DNA from: Acinetobacter chinensis
GTDB lineage: Bacteria > Pseudomonadota > Gammaproteobacteria > Pseudomonadales > Moraxellaceae
NCBI RefSeq assembly: GCF_002165375.2
Contig: NZ_CP032134.1
Span: 3,348,001 to 3,412,000 of the forward strand
Length of the DNA stretch: 64,000 nt
Reading direction: 5' to 3'
Part shown: positions 25,401 to 34,528 of the stretch, one piece after another
How the letters are laid out: each line of letters begins with the position of its first letter
How positions within the stretch are numbered: position 1 is the stretch's first letter
Position numbers and translations under genes: made by a program
The notes under the pieces: model-generated
What the model saw: only the letters and a program-made list of their open reading frames with translations
Database searches by the model: none
Told to the model about the DNA's origin: nothing

Positions 25401-26699
25401 TCAATAGCCGAGTTGCGGTGCAACCTCAACTTTAGGTTTTAAGCCTTTAAATGGCAATGGTGCACCAAAAATCTCTGCAATCTGCATTGCAGAAGTCACA
25501 GCAGACTCAAGAATCGGTAAACCATCACACGACCATGAACCACAGTAAAAGACCTTACGGTCTGCCATTTTATGGCGTTCCTGTAACTCTTTGTTCAGTG
25601 CAACGGTCTGCATATCCACAACTGCACGAGTCAGTGTCACAGTGGAAATCACTTTCTTCGGATCAATTTCAGTCACCGGACGCCATGTCTGAAAAACTGG
25701 GGATTTTCCAACCAGGCTCGGTTCAATCGAGTTCAGCCATACTGTAAACTGCTGACGGGTAAATTTACGGTCCATCATATAACTGAGCACAGCCCAGTCT
25801 TTACGCTTAGGCGGCATCACTGTAGGGTCAGTATGAATCACCAGATCACCCTGCTCAAATTTAAACTGTCTGAGCAAAGCTATGTCATCTGCAAACTGTT
25901 CGGCATCGAGGAATTCTTCAACTTTTGTTGTTGGTGTCGCAACGATCACCCGATCAAAGACAAATTTTTCATCTGCTGAATTTAAGATCTCTACCTTTTC
26001 GCCCTCAGTTCTGACTGAAGTAATGGCAGAACCACTGTAAATATCAATGCCATTGATCAAGCCATCAACCAGTGCAGAAGTTCCACCCTGAATTCTTAAT
26101 AAGGCATCGCCATCTGTCAGCTGACGCAGAAATGTCAGTAACGGTTTCGCTGGCCATTCACCGATGGTTTTCGGGTTACAGGTACAGATGGTGTACAGCA
26201 CCGGCATAACAGCACCATGCCAGAACACTTCTTCAATGTCGTTTTTATTGATGAAATCTGCCAGCGTCATGTCCTGCTGATCAGATTTAAAAAACTGATG
26301 TATTGCGGTTTTCAGCTGCAGCATTCCTTTCACCAGCCGCCATCCGTACTGCTGGATTCCTTTACGGTTATTGATGATCGGTAAGTTACCGATCCGGCTG
26401 CGCGATGTGGTCAGCCAGGTTTCCGTTTTATCTTCAAACAACCAGCTGCAAGCCATATATGTCCGCACAGGAAATGCCTTAATTCCCAGGTAAGCTGCGA
26501 GACTGAGCGTATTTTTCCACAGATGGGGGTTCATTACCCTTAGAGGGGCATCAATCAGACCACCTTCAAACTCAGTACTGTGACTGTCCATCCCCCGACC
26601 AGGCAAAGCCTCAAAAATTTTAATGTTATGCCCTGCATCCTTGAGAATTCTTGCGGTAGCCAGCCCAGCCATGCCACTACCAATGACTGCAATTTCCAA
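25401..26699 (-). CDS. FAD-dependent oxidoreductase / amine-oxidase-like flavoprotein
   Basis: 432 residues. The N-terminal dinucleotide motif is MEIAVIGSGMAGLATARILKDAGHNIKIFEA, with the acidic end of the beta-alpha-beta fold. A second FAD contact is FYCGSWSCDGLPILESAVTSAMQIAE at the C-terminus, a variant of the G-D motif in amine-oxidase-like enzymes. The overall plan resembles the COG2907 flavoproteins often found beside Cfa-like methyltransferases; that link is family knowledge applied by inference. First gene of a two-gene operon with the methyltransferase. Possible role: lipid or isoprenoid desaturation or saturation. Confidence 0.78.
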   Translation of the reverse strand: MEIAVIGSGMAGLATARILKDAGHNIKIFEALPGRGMDSHSTEFEGGLIDAPLRVMNPHLWKNTLSLAAYLGIKAFPVRTYMACSWLFEDKTETWLTTSRSRIGNLPIINNRKGIQQYGWRLVKGMLQLKTAIHQFFKSDQQDMTLADFINKNDIEEVFWHGAVMPVLYTICTCNPKTIGEWPAKPLLTFLRQLTDGDALLRIQGGTSALVDGLINGIDIYSGSAITSVRTEGEKVEILNSADEKFVFDRVIVATPTTKVEEFLDAEQFADDIALLRQFKFEQGDLVIHTDPTVMPPKRKDWAVLSYMMDRKFTRQQFTVWLNSIEPSLVGKSPVFQTWRPVTEIDPKKVISTVTLTRAVVDMQTVALNKELQERHKMADRKVFYCGSWSCDGLPILESAVTSAMQIAEIFGAPLPFKGLKPKVEVAPQLGY

Positions 26700-27073
26700 A
26701 GTAATTATCCATCAGTTATACACTGCCCGAAATTATGTACCAGGCGCAGGCAAAACAGGCTATTAAAAAATGCCAGATTCAGGCTGTTTACAATTGTCCA
26801 TCAATAGCAGAATATTTTTAAAATTTACAAAACTTTACACTTCTTGATGGCGACTTTAACTCTAAGTATTTGTTTGAATTTTTAGTTATTTTTCCAAAAA
26901 ATCCTTTAAAAAAGCAAAAATAAGTTGAACCTCTGTCAGTAAACCCATTTACAAAACAATAAGTCGACACTAAGATACGATTCAACAAAAACGATAACTG
27001 TGTCACAAAAATTATTTCAAAGAACGCAGTTAAAACAGGTAACTACAGCGCAAAAAAAAGCCAGAAAAAAACT
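26700..27073. other. Intergenic region with the oxidoreductase promoter
   Basis: About 370 AT-rich bases between the flavoprotein start and the pirin terminator. It must contain the minus-strand promoter of the flavoprotein-methyltransferase operon. I see no gene, strong hairpin or repeat in it. Confidence 0.4.
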
Positions 27074-27100
27074 AAGCCCCCGAAAGGGGGCTTTTTTTTA
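27074..27100. terminator. Strong terminator after the pirin gene
   Basis: Stem AGCCCCC / GGGGGCT with GAAA loop, T-rich on both strands. Confidence 0.92.
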
Positions 27101-27132
27101 TTTACATCATTTAAATTGCAGTTTCGATCATT

Positions 27133-28008
27133 TTATGTACTGACCGGAATTGCACCAAATTTGCCGTTGTTGAAATCATGGAATGCCTGGATGATTTCAT
27201 CACGGGTATTCATGACAAACGGACCATGCCCCTGAATCGGTTCATTCAGTGGTTTACCTGTCAGGACCAGAAATTTTGCATCCTGAGCAGCTTCCAGCTG
27301 AATGGTGGATTCACCATCCTGGGCAAACATCACAATCGAATGATCGAGCACTTTCTGAGTACCATTCAGCAACATTTCACCTGCAAGCACCACCACCAGG
27401 GTGTTGTGATCCACAGGGACATGAATATGCTCCACATGACCGGCTTTCAGTTCACCATCCCATACATTGACCGGACTGAAAGTTGAAGCAGGACCTGCAT
27501 GTTCAGCAAATTTTCCTGCAATGACACGGATATGCCCTGCACCGTCTTCAAATTCAATACGTGGAATATTCTGCGACTCAATCGCCTGATATTTTGGAGC
27601 CGTCATTTTGTCTGCGGCAGGTAAATTCATCCACAGCTGCACCATTTCAAACAGACCACCTTGTGCCGCAAAAGCAGGGGAATGAAATTCTTCATGCACC
27701 AGTCCTGCACCCGCAGTCATCCACTGCACATCACCCGTCTGGATGGTACCACCACCGCCTGCCGAATCTTTATGAGTCACTTCACCGCTGTAAGCAATGG
27801 TCACTGTTTCAAAGCCACGGTGAGGATGTGAACCCACACCATGCTGAGCTGTGGTCGGATCAAAATGATACGGTGCTGCATAATCCAGCAATAAAAATGG
27901 GCTGATTGCCTGTCCAAGACGGTCATAGGAAAACAGATTTTTTACAGGAAAACCGTCACCTACCCAATGCATATGCTGATTGCGGTACACGCCAGTAATT
28001 TTTTTCAT
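27133..28008 (-). CDS. Pirin family protein
   Basis: 291 residues, the usual pirin length. The N-terminal cupin has the metal site HPHRGFETVTIAYSGEVTHKDS (about 62-83), where the histidines bind iron, then GDVQWMTAGAGLVHEE. The second cupin half contains HVPVDHNTLVVVLAGEM. Bacterial pirins act as quercetinases or as redox-linked modulators of metabolic enzymes; the exact role here is open. Divergent from the isochorismatase-like gene, with a 320-base shared region. Confidence 0.92.
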   Translation of the reverse strand: MKKITGVYRNQHMHWVGDGFPVKNLFSYDRLGQAISPFLLLDYAAPYHFDPTTAQHGVGSHPHRGFETVTIAYSGEVTHKDSAGGGGTIQTGDVQWMTAGAGLVHEEFHSPAFAAQGGLFEMVQLWMNLPAADKMTAPKYQAIESQNIPRIEFEDGAGHIRVIAGKFAEHAGPASTFSPVNVWDGELKAGHVEHIHVPVDHNTLVVVLAGEMLLNGTQKVLDHSIVMFAQDGESTIQLEAAQDAKFLVLTGKPLNEPIQGHGPFVMNTRDEIIQAFHDFNNGKFGAIPVST

Positions 28009-28328
28009 TGCAATTCTCCTACCAGGGTCAGACAGCAGCCATACTGGATATCTGCGTATTGACCATTGGATTTAACATGCGTCTATTTTAGTGCTTACTG
28101 GACGCATATACAGTACTCAGAACAGTATTCAGCTTCCTGTAAACAGGACAATATTAAAATACACCACAAAAACAGGATCAAAAGTTATTTAAAAGAATTA
28201 TTTAGCCACTTATTCCTATTTTCAGGATTATTTGTCCTATTCAGCTGTCTTCATTACGACTTTTCTTCTGTTTATGATGAATTCATCAACTTTTATATAA
28301 CCTGTAAATACAAAAAGGAAAGATCAAC
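28009..28328. promoter_or_regulatory. Divergent promoter region pirin / isochorismatase-like hydrolase
   Basis: About 320 bases. An interrupted inverted repeat ATGCGTC / GACGCAT (28076-28106), followed by AGTACTCAGAACAGTATT, may be a LysR- or TetR-type binding site between the divergent genes. AAAGGAAA at about 28314-28321 is the ribosome site of the plus-strand gene. No gene seen. Confidence 0.45.
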
Positions 28329-28952
28329 ATGGGTACTCCATATAAACGTCTCGATAAAGATAATGCAGCTGTTTTACTGGTCGATCATCAGACCGGTTTA
28401 CTGTCTCTGGTTCGTGATATTGACCCAGATAAATTCAAAAATAACGTCCTCGCCGTCGCCGCTGCTGCAAAATATTTTAATTTGCCGACCATTTTAACCA
28501 CCAGTTTTGAAAACGGTCCAAATGGTCCGCTGGTTCCAGAACTCAAAGAAATGTTCCCTGATGCACCGTTTATTGCCCGTCCAGGTCAGATCAATGCATG
28601 GGACAATGAAGACTTCGTCAAAGCGGTCAAAGCAACCGGTAAAAAACAGCTGATTATTGCGGGTGTCGTGACTGAAGTCTGTGTGGCTTTCCCTGCACTG
28701 TCCGCGCTTGAAGAAGATTTTGAAGTGTTTGTTCTGACAGATGCTTCGGGAACCTTCAACGAGCTGACCCGTGATTCTGCACTGAACCGGATGTCCAGCG
28801 CCGGTGCTCAGCTGATGACATGGTTTGGTATGGCATGTGAGTTACACCGTGACTGGCGTAATGATGTTGAAGGTCTGGGAACCTTATTTTCCAATCATAT
28901 TCCCGACTACCGCAACCTGATCAACAGCTATAATTTCAATACATCCAAATAA
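28329..28952 (+). CDS. Isochorismatase-family cysteine hydrolase (YcaC-like)
   Basis: 207 residues. The catalytic triad of the family is visible: Asp in AVLLVDHQTGLL (about 20), Lys in KATGKKQLIIAG (about 103), and Cys in VVTEVCVAFPALSA (about 118). It resembles YcaC, a cytoplasmic hydrolase of unknown physiological substrate. The neighbours pirin and LysR suggest a small redox/catabolic response unit. A 13-bp-class terminator follows. Confidence 0.88.
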   Translation: MGTPYKRLDKDNAAVLLVDHQTGLLSLVRDIDPDKFKNNVLAVAAAAKYFNLPTILTTSFENGPNGPLVPELKEMFPDAPFIARPGQINAWDNEDFVKAVKATGKKQLIIAGVVTEVCVAFPALSALEEDFEVFVLTDASGTFNELTRDSALNRMSSAGAQLMTWFGMACELHRDWRNDVEGLGTLFSNHIPDYRNLINSYNFNTSK

Positions 28953-28970
28953 CAGATGTTTTGATCTGAT

Positions 28971-29009
28971 GGGCAATATCCTGAGCTTACAGGGTATTGC
29001 CCTTTTTTA
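28971..29009 (+). terminator. Terminator after the YcaC-like gene
   Basis: Long stem GGGCAATA...TATTGCCC with inner CCTG/CAGG pairing, followed by TTTTTTA. Confidence 0.88.
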
Positions 29010-29084
29010 TGTAAATTTCAGGATGATGTAACGCAAACCGAAACTCAGTTATGATCATCACAGTTCTACTGCTTCGGGATTTTC

Positions 29085-30008
29085 ATGCATTCTTTTGATG
29101 ATTATTATTATTTCTACCTTGTGGTCAAACATGGTGGCTTCAGTACAGCAAGTGAAGCCAGCGGCATCACCAAGTCCAAACTCAGTCGCCGTATTCTGGA
29201 TATGGAAACCCGATTCAACATCAGTCTGATTCAACGCTCCACCCGCCATTTTAAAGTGACCCCACTTGGACAGGAATTTTTTGAGGAATGCAGCAAAGTC
29301 ATTGCTCAGGTCGAATGTGCCGAAAATGTCCTGCTGAGGCAGAAAAGTGAACCTCAGGGACTGATCAAAATCAGCTGTCCATCGGTCATGATGCATTTTC
29401 AGATTCGCAACCTACTGAATCAGTTTTTAAAAGATTATCCTAAAGTACAAATTGAACTGGAGCTGACCAGCCGTCGGGTTGATCTGATTCATGATGATAT
29501 AGATCTGGCAATCCGTACCAGTTTTCAGGGCAATGAAGATTCCAATCTGATTGTACGTGATGTGATTAAAACCACGCACTGCCTGGTGGCAAGCCCTGCA
29601 CTGCTGCAACAGCAGACCATTGAACATTTTTCAGAACTGCATCATTTTCCAAGCATTGTGCTGGGGACACAGAAACAGCAGTATGTATGGCTGCTCAATA
29701 ACCTGCAGCACAATGAAAAGATCGAAATTCCACTGACTCCACGGGTGAAATGCAATGATCTTGCAGGGGTGTATTATGCAGTGAAAGATGGACTTGGAAT
29801 TGCAGATCTGCCTTATCTGACAGTGCATGAGGATATCCGTTCAGGGAAACTGATTCATATACTGCCCGAATGGTGCTCCAATATCGGAACCGTTCAGCTT
29901 GTTTATGCATCCCGTAAAGGACAGCGTCTGGTGATGGAGAAACTGATTGATACGCTGATGACAGGACTGCGTGAAATGGCAGAACAATATGAAGGGTATC
30001 ACCTCTGA
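29085..30008 (+). CDS. LysR-type transcriptional regulator
   Basis: 307 residues. The N-terminal HTH (about 1-60) has FYLVVKHGGFSTASEASGITKSKLSRRILDMETRFNISLIQRSTR, the LysR pattern. The effector domain (about 90-300) begins LIKISCPSVMMHFQIRNLLNQFLKDYP, typical of the CrgA/DsdC-like subgroup. It probably controls the pirin/YcaC-like pair just upstream. It ends 10 bases before the converging TetR gene. Confidence 0.92.
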   Translation: MHSFDDYYYFYLVVKHGGFSTASEASGITKSKLSRRILDMETRFNISLIQRSTRHFKVTPLGQEFFEECSKVIAQVECAENVLLRQKSEPQGLIKISCPSVMMHFQIRNLLNQFLKDYPKVQIELELTSRRVDLIHDDIDLAIRTSFQGNEDSNLIVRDVIKTTHCLVASPALLQQQTIEHFSELHHFPSIVLGTQKQQYVWLLNNLQHNEKIEIPLTPRVKCNDLAGVYYAVKDGLGIADLPYLTVHEDIRSGKLIHILPEWCSNIGTVQLVYASRKGQRLVMEKLIDTLMTGLREMAEQYEGYHL

Positions 30009-30018
30009 TCATACTCAT

Positions 30019-30639
30019 TTATAGCTGATGCTGTTTATCCGCCTTAAAGCGGATACCACCTTCGATATAGTCTTTTAAATATCTGCCGATCAGTTTCGGG
30101 TCTTTGACCGTCGTCGGCCAGAAATGCTCCAGACCAATATCACTGATCACATTTAAAATAATGTTAAAAGTAAACAGCACTTTTAAGGAAACTGCATCGG
30201 GTTCTGCATCAGGCATAGCTTTCTGTAAAAGTTTAACCGCAGCCTCAGAAATGGGAACTAAAGTTTTTGCAACCAGAACCCGCCCTTCATCTCCTGCACT
30301 GATGGTTTTAGAAAAGAATTTCAGATGCAGAATGCCATGATCCTTTTGCAGAATTTTCACCATCGGTTTCATCATGGCATCCACAACATCAGACACTTGA
30401 ACCTGTTCAGGGTCAATGGCTTCCAGCAGTGCCAGACTGTCTGTCACATAGGAATGCATCACAAAATCCAGCGCAGCTTCAACCAGTCCCCATTTGGACT
30501 GAAAGTGATAATACAGTGCTGATTTATTGGCAACGCCTGCTGTCTCATTGATTTTCTGCACCGACAGTGTTTCGATATTGTTCTGAGAAAACAGAATAAT
30601 TGCGGCTTCGATTAGCTTGTCTTTGGTCTGCTGACTCAT
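30019..30639 (-). CDS. TetR-family repressor
   Basis: 206 residues. The HTH is at about 10-55: LIEAAIILFSQNNIETLSVQKINETAGVANKSALYYHFQSKWGLVEAAL, the TetR_N signature ending in the YYHF tyrosine-histidine. The ligand-binding region is helical and not assignable. It is downstream of and co-directional with the 30862-32256 lipoprotein gene. That gene's promoter has a 22-bp palindrome, a plausible target for this repressor. Confidence 0.9.
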   Translation of the reverse strand: MSQQTKDKLIEAAIILFSQNNIETLSVQKINETAGVANKSALYYHFQSKWGLVEAALDFVMHSYVTDSLALLEAIDPEQVQVSDVVDAMMKPMVKILQKDHGILHLKFFSKTISAGDEGRVLVAKTLVPISEAAVKLLQKAMPDAEPDAVSLKVLFTFNIILNVISDIGLEHFWPTTVKDPKLIGRYLKDYIEGGIRFKADKQHQL

Positions 30640-30813
30640 TCGGTGTCCATTCTTTTGTGCATCATCTTTTTACTTTTCAAAAATTCAGCTTTCTATGAAA
30701 GACTGCCCTGATCCATCTTAATTTTCATTTTTCAGTATTATAGAAAAAATCAGGTGAATCAATGCAGTTCATTATAAAAAGAAACGTACTTCAGAAACAC
30801 ATTGGTATAAAAA

Positions 30814-30845
30814 ATAAACCAGCTCATATTTCAGAACTGGTTTAT
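30814..30845 (-). terminator. Terminator after the lipoprotein gene
   Basis: Stem ATAAACCAG / CTGGTTTAT, followed on the minus strand by TTTTTATACC. Confidence 0.7.
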
Positions 30846-30861
30846 GCGGGAGCAAACGGGA

Positions 30862-32256
30862 TTAATTACAACCTTTTGCTTCAAAGTCTTCTTTGGATGT
30901 GTATTTCATATCTGGCAGATAATCACCCATCACAGTTTTTTCCTCACCCCATGCTTTCACATTCTGTACAGCCTGCTTAAACTCAGGGTCTGGTAACAGG
31001 TTACGCATGATAAAGATGCCTAAATCACCATGTCCAACTGCTTTTCCATCTTCTCCCATATAGCCTGAACCACGAGGACTGAGCTGTAGATAGTTCACAC
31101 CGCATGCTTCAGTTGCATTGGCTGGACGGTCTTCAGGTAATGAAGCCACAATGGTATAGAAACCGTCTTTATCGACATTTTTGATCTGTTCGTCATACAG
31201 ACAGTAATTGGTTGCTGTCGTGATCAGTTCATTACTGCAGATCGACCAGTAGCGCACATCTGTTTTTTCAAACAGCGGATCATTGTTCAGGGTTTTCACT
31301 GTTGGCGGCAGTTTGCCACGCAGTTCCATCACTTTACCTAAACGACGGCTGGTCATGGCAAATACATATTCATTGTCAGGAGTCGCCCAGTAATTCAGTT
31401 TTGGAGTAACAGGCTGACCTTCACATTTATCAATTGGTTTTTTGGTCACTGGATCAAATTTATAAATACATTTGATGTTGTCCACGCCACTGAATGCCTT
31501 ATACCAGGTTGGAATCTGCTGAGCCGGGAAGCCTTCATGCAGTTGTTGATTAAACAGTGCCAGTGAAGTTGCTTCTGAAATGGTCGTGGTTTTCTGAATA
31601 GGTGTCCGTTTAACCTGGAGTACATTACATGCATCGTTACCTGTTTTTACCTCTCCATTTGCCAGCTGCACTTTAAAACGTGGGAAACTGGCATTGCCCT
31701 TTTCATCCATGTTTTTATTCGGAACATAGACACGATAAAGCATCGCAACTTTATTACCCTCAGTTTTTGGAGCGTATAAAGTATTTTCAACAGGATTTTC
31801 TGGTAACTCACCCAGTTCCAGTTGAGCGGTATAGGAACGACTTTTATCCAGTCGTTTATTGCCTGGAATGAATGGATTCACAGAGCCTTTATTCGGTGCA
31901 ATGGTCGAATCCAGCAGTGAATTTACTCTAAGTCCTTCAGCGGTATAACTCACCAGTGAAAAATGGCGTGAATATGGATAATCACCATCAATCGTGACTT
32001 TCGCACCTTCCGGTACAGCAAATTCCGAAGACCAGTAATTCACATTCGAATCAGGGAAAGCAATATTCAGAGGATCTTCGCCTGTACCTGATTTACTGCT
32101 GAATGAGTTTTGCCACATACAGTCTGTCAGAGCCGATGGCTGCTCAGGCTGAACCGTCACTGTGGAATTATCATCACTTCCACCACCACATGCAGTTAAA
32201 CCCACAGAAGTTAAAACAGCGGTCAGCACTATATTTAATTTAAATGTATTTTTCAT
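30862..32256 (-). CDS. Large secreted lipoprotein of unknown function
   Basis: 464 residues. Lipoprotein signal MKNTFKLNIVLTAVLTSVGLTAC with lipidated C23, then GGGSDDNS as linker. The mature part contains the stretches VTIDGDYPYSRHFSLVSYTAEGLR and DVRYWSICSNEL, spaced like the paired beta regions of DUF1254/DUF1214-type proteins; that resemblance is loose. Several cysteines suggest periplasmic or surface location. Its promoter carries a 22-bp palindrome and a second related site. The gene and the TetR gene downstream may form one regulatory unit. Substrate unknown. Confidence 0.72.
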   Translation of the reverse strand: MKNTFKLNIVLTAVLTSVGLTACGGGSDDNSTVTVQPEQPSALTDCMWQNSFSSKSGTGEDPLNIAFPDSNVNYWSSEFAVPEGAKVTIDGDYPYSRHFSLVSYTAEGLRVNSLLDSTIAPNKGSVNPFIPGNKRLDKSRSYTAQLELGELPENPVENTLYAPKTEGNKVAMLYRVYVPNKNMDEKGNASFPRFKVQLANGEVKTGNDACNVLQVKRTPIQKTTTISEATSLALFNQQLHEGFPAQQIPTWYKAFSGVDNIKCIYKFDPVTKKPIDKCEGQPVTPKLNYWATPDNEYVFAMTSRRLGKVMELRGKLPPTVKTLNNDPLFEKTDVRYWSICSNELITTATNYCLYDEQIKNVDKDGFYTIVASLPEDRPANATEACGVNYLQLSPRGSGYMGEDGKAVGHGDLGIFIMRNLLPDPEFKQAVQNVKAWGEEKTVMGDYLPDMKYTSKEDFEAKGCN

Positions 32257-32336
32257 TTTCCTTTATCCATATCAGTCGCATTGTAAAACTTTGCGAACAA
32301 ATTGCTCCTTTTATTCAAAACTTCCCTGTTTTGAAT

Positions 32337-32382
32337 ATTTAATCCAATTGGATTAAATTTATATTAATCCAAATAGATTAAT
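32337..32382 (-). promoter_or_regulatory. Two palindromic operator-like sites upstream of the lipoprotein gene
   Basis: Site 1 (32337-32358) is a perfect 22-bp palindrome with arms ATTTAATCCAA / TTGGATTAAAT. Site 2 (32363-32382) has arms ATTAATC / GATTAAT. Both contain TTAATCCAA. Their centres are 25 bp apart, about 80-130 bases before the lipoprotein ATG. Likely TetR- or MarR-type repressor sites. Confidence 0.65.
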
Positions 32383-32450
32383 TTGCAACCATCATTTTAA
32401 ACTGCTCTGTTCAATGCTGGTTTTCATTCAAAAAACATTCACCAAAACAA

Positions 32451-32478
32451 AAAATCAGACACGAGGTCTGATTTTTTT
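32451..32478 (-). terminator. Terminator after ahpC
   Basis: Stem AAATCAGAC / GTCTGATTT with a short loop; T-rich on both strands. Confidence 0.88.
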
Positions 32479-32513
32479 GTACAGCATTTAAGGATGAACA
32501 ATACGGTTCTAAC

Positions 32514-33077
32514 TTAGATTTTACCGATCAGATCAATGGATGGCGCAAGTGTTGCATCGCCTTCTTTCCATTTTGCAGGGCAAACTTCACCTGGATGTGC
32601 ATGGACATACTGTGCAGCTTTAACCTTACGCAGCAGTTCCTGTGCATCGCGACCAATACCACCTGCATTGATTTCAATGATCTGGATTTTACCTTCTGGG
32701 TCAATCACGAAAGTTCCACGATCAGCCAAACCATCAGCTTCGATCAATACTTCAAAGTTTTTTGCCAGTGTCCAGGTTGGATCACCGACCATGGTGTACT
32801 GAATTTTTTTGATTTCATCAGAACTGTCATGCCATGCTTTATGAGTGAAATGTGTATCCGTAGATACCGAGTAAATCTCTACGCCCATTTTCTGAAATTC
32901 AGCATAGTTATCTGCAAGATCGCCTAATTCAGTTGGACAAACAAATGTAAAATCAGCAGGATAGAAAAAAACAACTGACCATTTACCCGTCATGTCTTTT
33001 TCAGACACTTCGATAAATTCACCATTTTTATACGCTGTTGCATTAAACGGTTTAACTTCAGTATTGATTAAACTCAT
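32514..33077 (-). CDS. ahpC: AhpC, alkyl hydroperoxide reductase (2-Cys peroxiredoxin)
   Basis: 187 residues from the ATG at 33077 (AAGGA seven bases upstream). Typical AhpC: start MSLINTEVKPFNATAYKNG, peroxidatic C47 in FFYPADFTFVCPTEL, resolving C166 in HPGEVCPAKW. The length equals E. coli AhpC. It reduces hydrogen peroxide and organic peroxides in the cytoplasm and would need AhpF, which is not in this window. Single gene with its own terminator. Confidence 0.95.
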   Translation of the reverse strand: MSLINTEVKPFNATAYKNGEFIEVSEKDMTGKWSVVFFYPADFTFVCPTELGDLADNYAEFQKMGVEIYSVSTDTHFTHKAWHDSSDEIKKIQYTMVGDPTWTLAKNFEVLIEADGLADRGTFVIDPEGKIQIIEINAGGIGRDAQELLRKVKAAQYVHAHPGEVCPAKWKEGDATLAPSIDLIGKI

Positions 33078-33261
33078 CTGGTATTCCTTCAATTCGTTTC
33101 GGGGATTGCTTATCTGTGAAACTAGAATACGAAACTCTTTAAAATAGGTAAAACAGTAGTTTTTTATAAAATTAATCGAAAAAATAGATTTATAAATTCT
33201 TTTAACTTCTGATCATTCATTGAATACACCGATCAATCAACTCAGCTGAATTACGATAAAA

Positions 33262-33882
33262 TTAACTAAACCTGACTAAACTTAGCCACGCTGAATCTGC
33301 TAATTTAGCTTTATAATCCTGTGGTGAAGTTTTAACCTGATGCGATAACCATGCGCGACAATAACTCTCTGTCGCACCAATCACTAAGGACAGCAACAAC
33401 TCATGTGGAATATTTTGAATCACCTGTTGGTCATGAAACTTTTGAACCATATTCATTAAATAATGATTACGTTGCTGATTCTGCAGCTTTAATTCAGTTG
33501 TATTGTCCTGACGTTTTACCATCGCACTCGATAGATATAAAAACCGCGCAAAATCAGGAAAATCCGTCACCCAGTCAATATAACTATGCACAATGGCTTT
33601 AATCGCATCCTCTAAGGATTGGACTTCCAATAGAGCCTGTTCACGGCGCTCAGCCTGATCCTGTAAAGCTGTCAGATATAAGCTCCGGACAATGCCTTCT
33701 TTATTTTTAAAATGGTGATAAATCGCACCGACACTGGTTTCTGCACGTTCACGGATCATTTCGATATTGGTCGTTTCAATGCCATGGTTTAAAAAACAAT
33801 CCAGTGCTTCATTCAAAATAATACGCTTTAATTCAGCACGACGACCACTGTAGATTCGTTCTAATAACACCAGATTATTCAT
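33262..33882 (-). CDS. TetR-family regulator
   Basis: 206 residues from the ATG at 33882; a GTG four codons upstream is the alternative. The HTH region is ALDCFLNHGIETTNIEMIRERAETSVGAIYHHFKNKEGIVRSLYLTAL, a TetR_N signature of the AcrR/FadR-like type. The helical C-terminal domain would bind a ligand, possibly an acyl-CoA, given the divergent hotdog-fold gene. The intergenic region holds two AGAAT...ATTCT palindromes as likely operators. Confidence 0.9.
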   Translation of the reverse strand: MNNLVLLERIYSGRRAELKRIILNEALDCFLNHGIETTNIEMIRERAETSVGAIYHHFKNKEGIVRSLYLTALQDQAERREQALLEVQSLEDAIKAIVHSYIDWVTDFPDFARFLYLSSAMVKRQDNTTELKLQNQQRNHYLMNMVQKFHDQQVIQNIPHELLLSLVIGATESYCRAWLSHQVKTSPQDYKAKLADSAWLSLVRFS

Positions 33883-33962
33883 CGCCAAACTCACATATTT
33901 TCGCCCATCAATGCCTTCGATTGACTCTTATATACAAAGAACCTGATTCCCCAGCCAATAAC

Positions 33963-33993
33963 AGAATATTATTCTGTATTAGAATTATATTCT
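33963..33993. promoter_or_regulatory. Two inverted-repeat operator sites between the TetR gene and the hotdog-fold gene
   Basis: AGAATATTATTCT (33963-33975) is a perfect palindrome. A second site with arms AGAAT / ATTCT lies at 33981-33993, centres 18 bp apart. Position in the divergent gap fits autoregulation by the TetR protein. Confidence 0.6.
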
Positions 33994-34017
33994 GATTTAT
34001 TCAAACAGGAAAGAACA

Positions 34018-34482
34018 ATGAGCCAGGCATTAAAATTATGGAACAGTTTTAAAAATAAACCTGCTGGGAAATGGACATTTTCAAAATTAATCTGTCTGAA
34101 AGCACCTTACTTCAGCAGCATTTCGCCTGTCTTTGAACAGCTGAAAGAAAGTTATTGTGAAATAAAAATAAAAAAACACCGCGCTGTGCTGAATCACATT
34201 GGAACGGTGCATGCGATTGCGATGTGTAATATGGCGGAACTCGCAGGCGGAACCATGACCGATGCAACCGTGCCATCATCACATCGCTGGATTCCAAAAG
34301 GCATGACCGTGGAATATTTAAAGAAAGCTGAAACGGATCTGACTGCGATTGCCACGCCTGTAAATGCTGATTTTCAGTGGTCAGAAGGCAGTGATTATCT
34401 GGTCAATGTTGATGTCAAAGATACAGCAAATGAAACCGTGTTTAGAGCCGTGATTACAATGTGGGTGTCGGCGAAAAAATGA
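34018..34482 (+). CDS. DUF4442 hotdog-fold protein, thioesterase-like
   Basis: 154 residues. The pattern ESYCEIKIKKHRAVLNHIGTVHAIAMCNMAELAGGTMTDAT, with the central helix of a hotdog fold, and the terminal strands YLVNVDVKDTANETVFRAVITMWVS fit the DUF4442 group of acyl-CoA thioesterase-like proteins. A catalytic residue cannot be fixed from sequence. Divergent from a TetR regulator with palindromes between, so probably repressed by it. Terminator-like hairpin after the stop (about 34488-34516). Confidence 0.83.
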   Translation: MSQALKLWNSFKNKPAGKWTFSKLICLKAPYFSSISPVFEQLKESYCEIKIKKHRAVLNHIGTVHAIAMCNMAELAGGTMTDATVPSSHRWIPKGMTVEYLKKAETDLTAIATPVNADFQWSEGSDYLVNVDVKDTANETVFRAVITMWVSAKK

Positions 34483-34487
34483 TTATG

Positions 34488-34516
34488 CAAATCCCTTTTT
34501 TAATAAAGGGGATTTT
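34488..34516 (+). terminator. Terminator after the DUF4442 gene
   Basis: Stem AATCCC...GGGATT with inner T/A pairing, followed by TTCC-poor T tail. Moderate quality. Confidence 0.55.
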
Positions 34517-34528
34517 CCTCATACCGTT

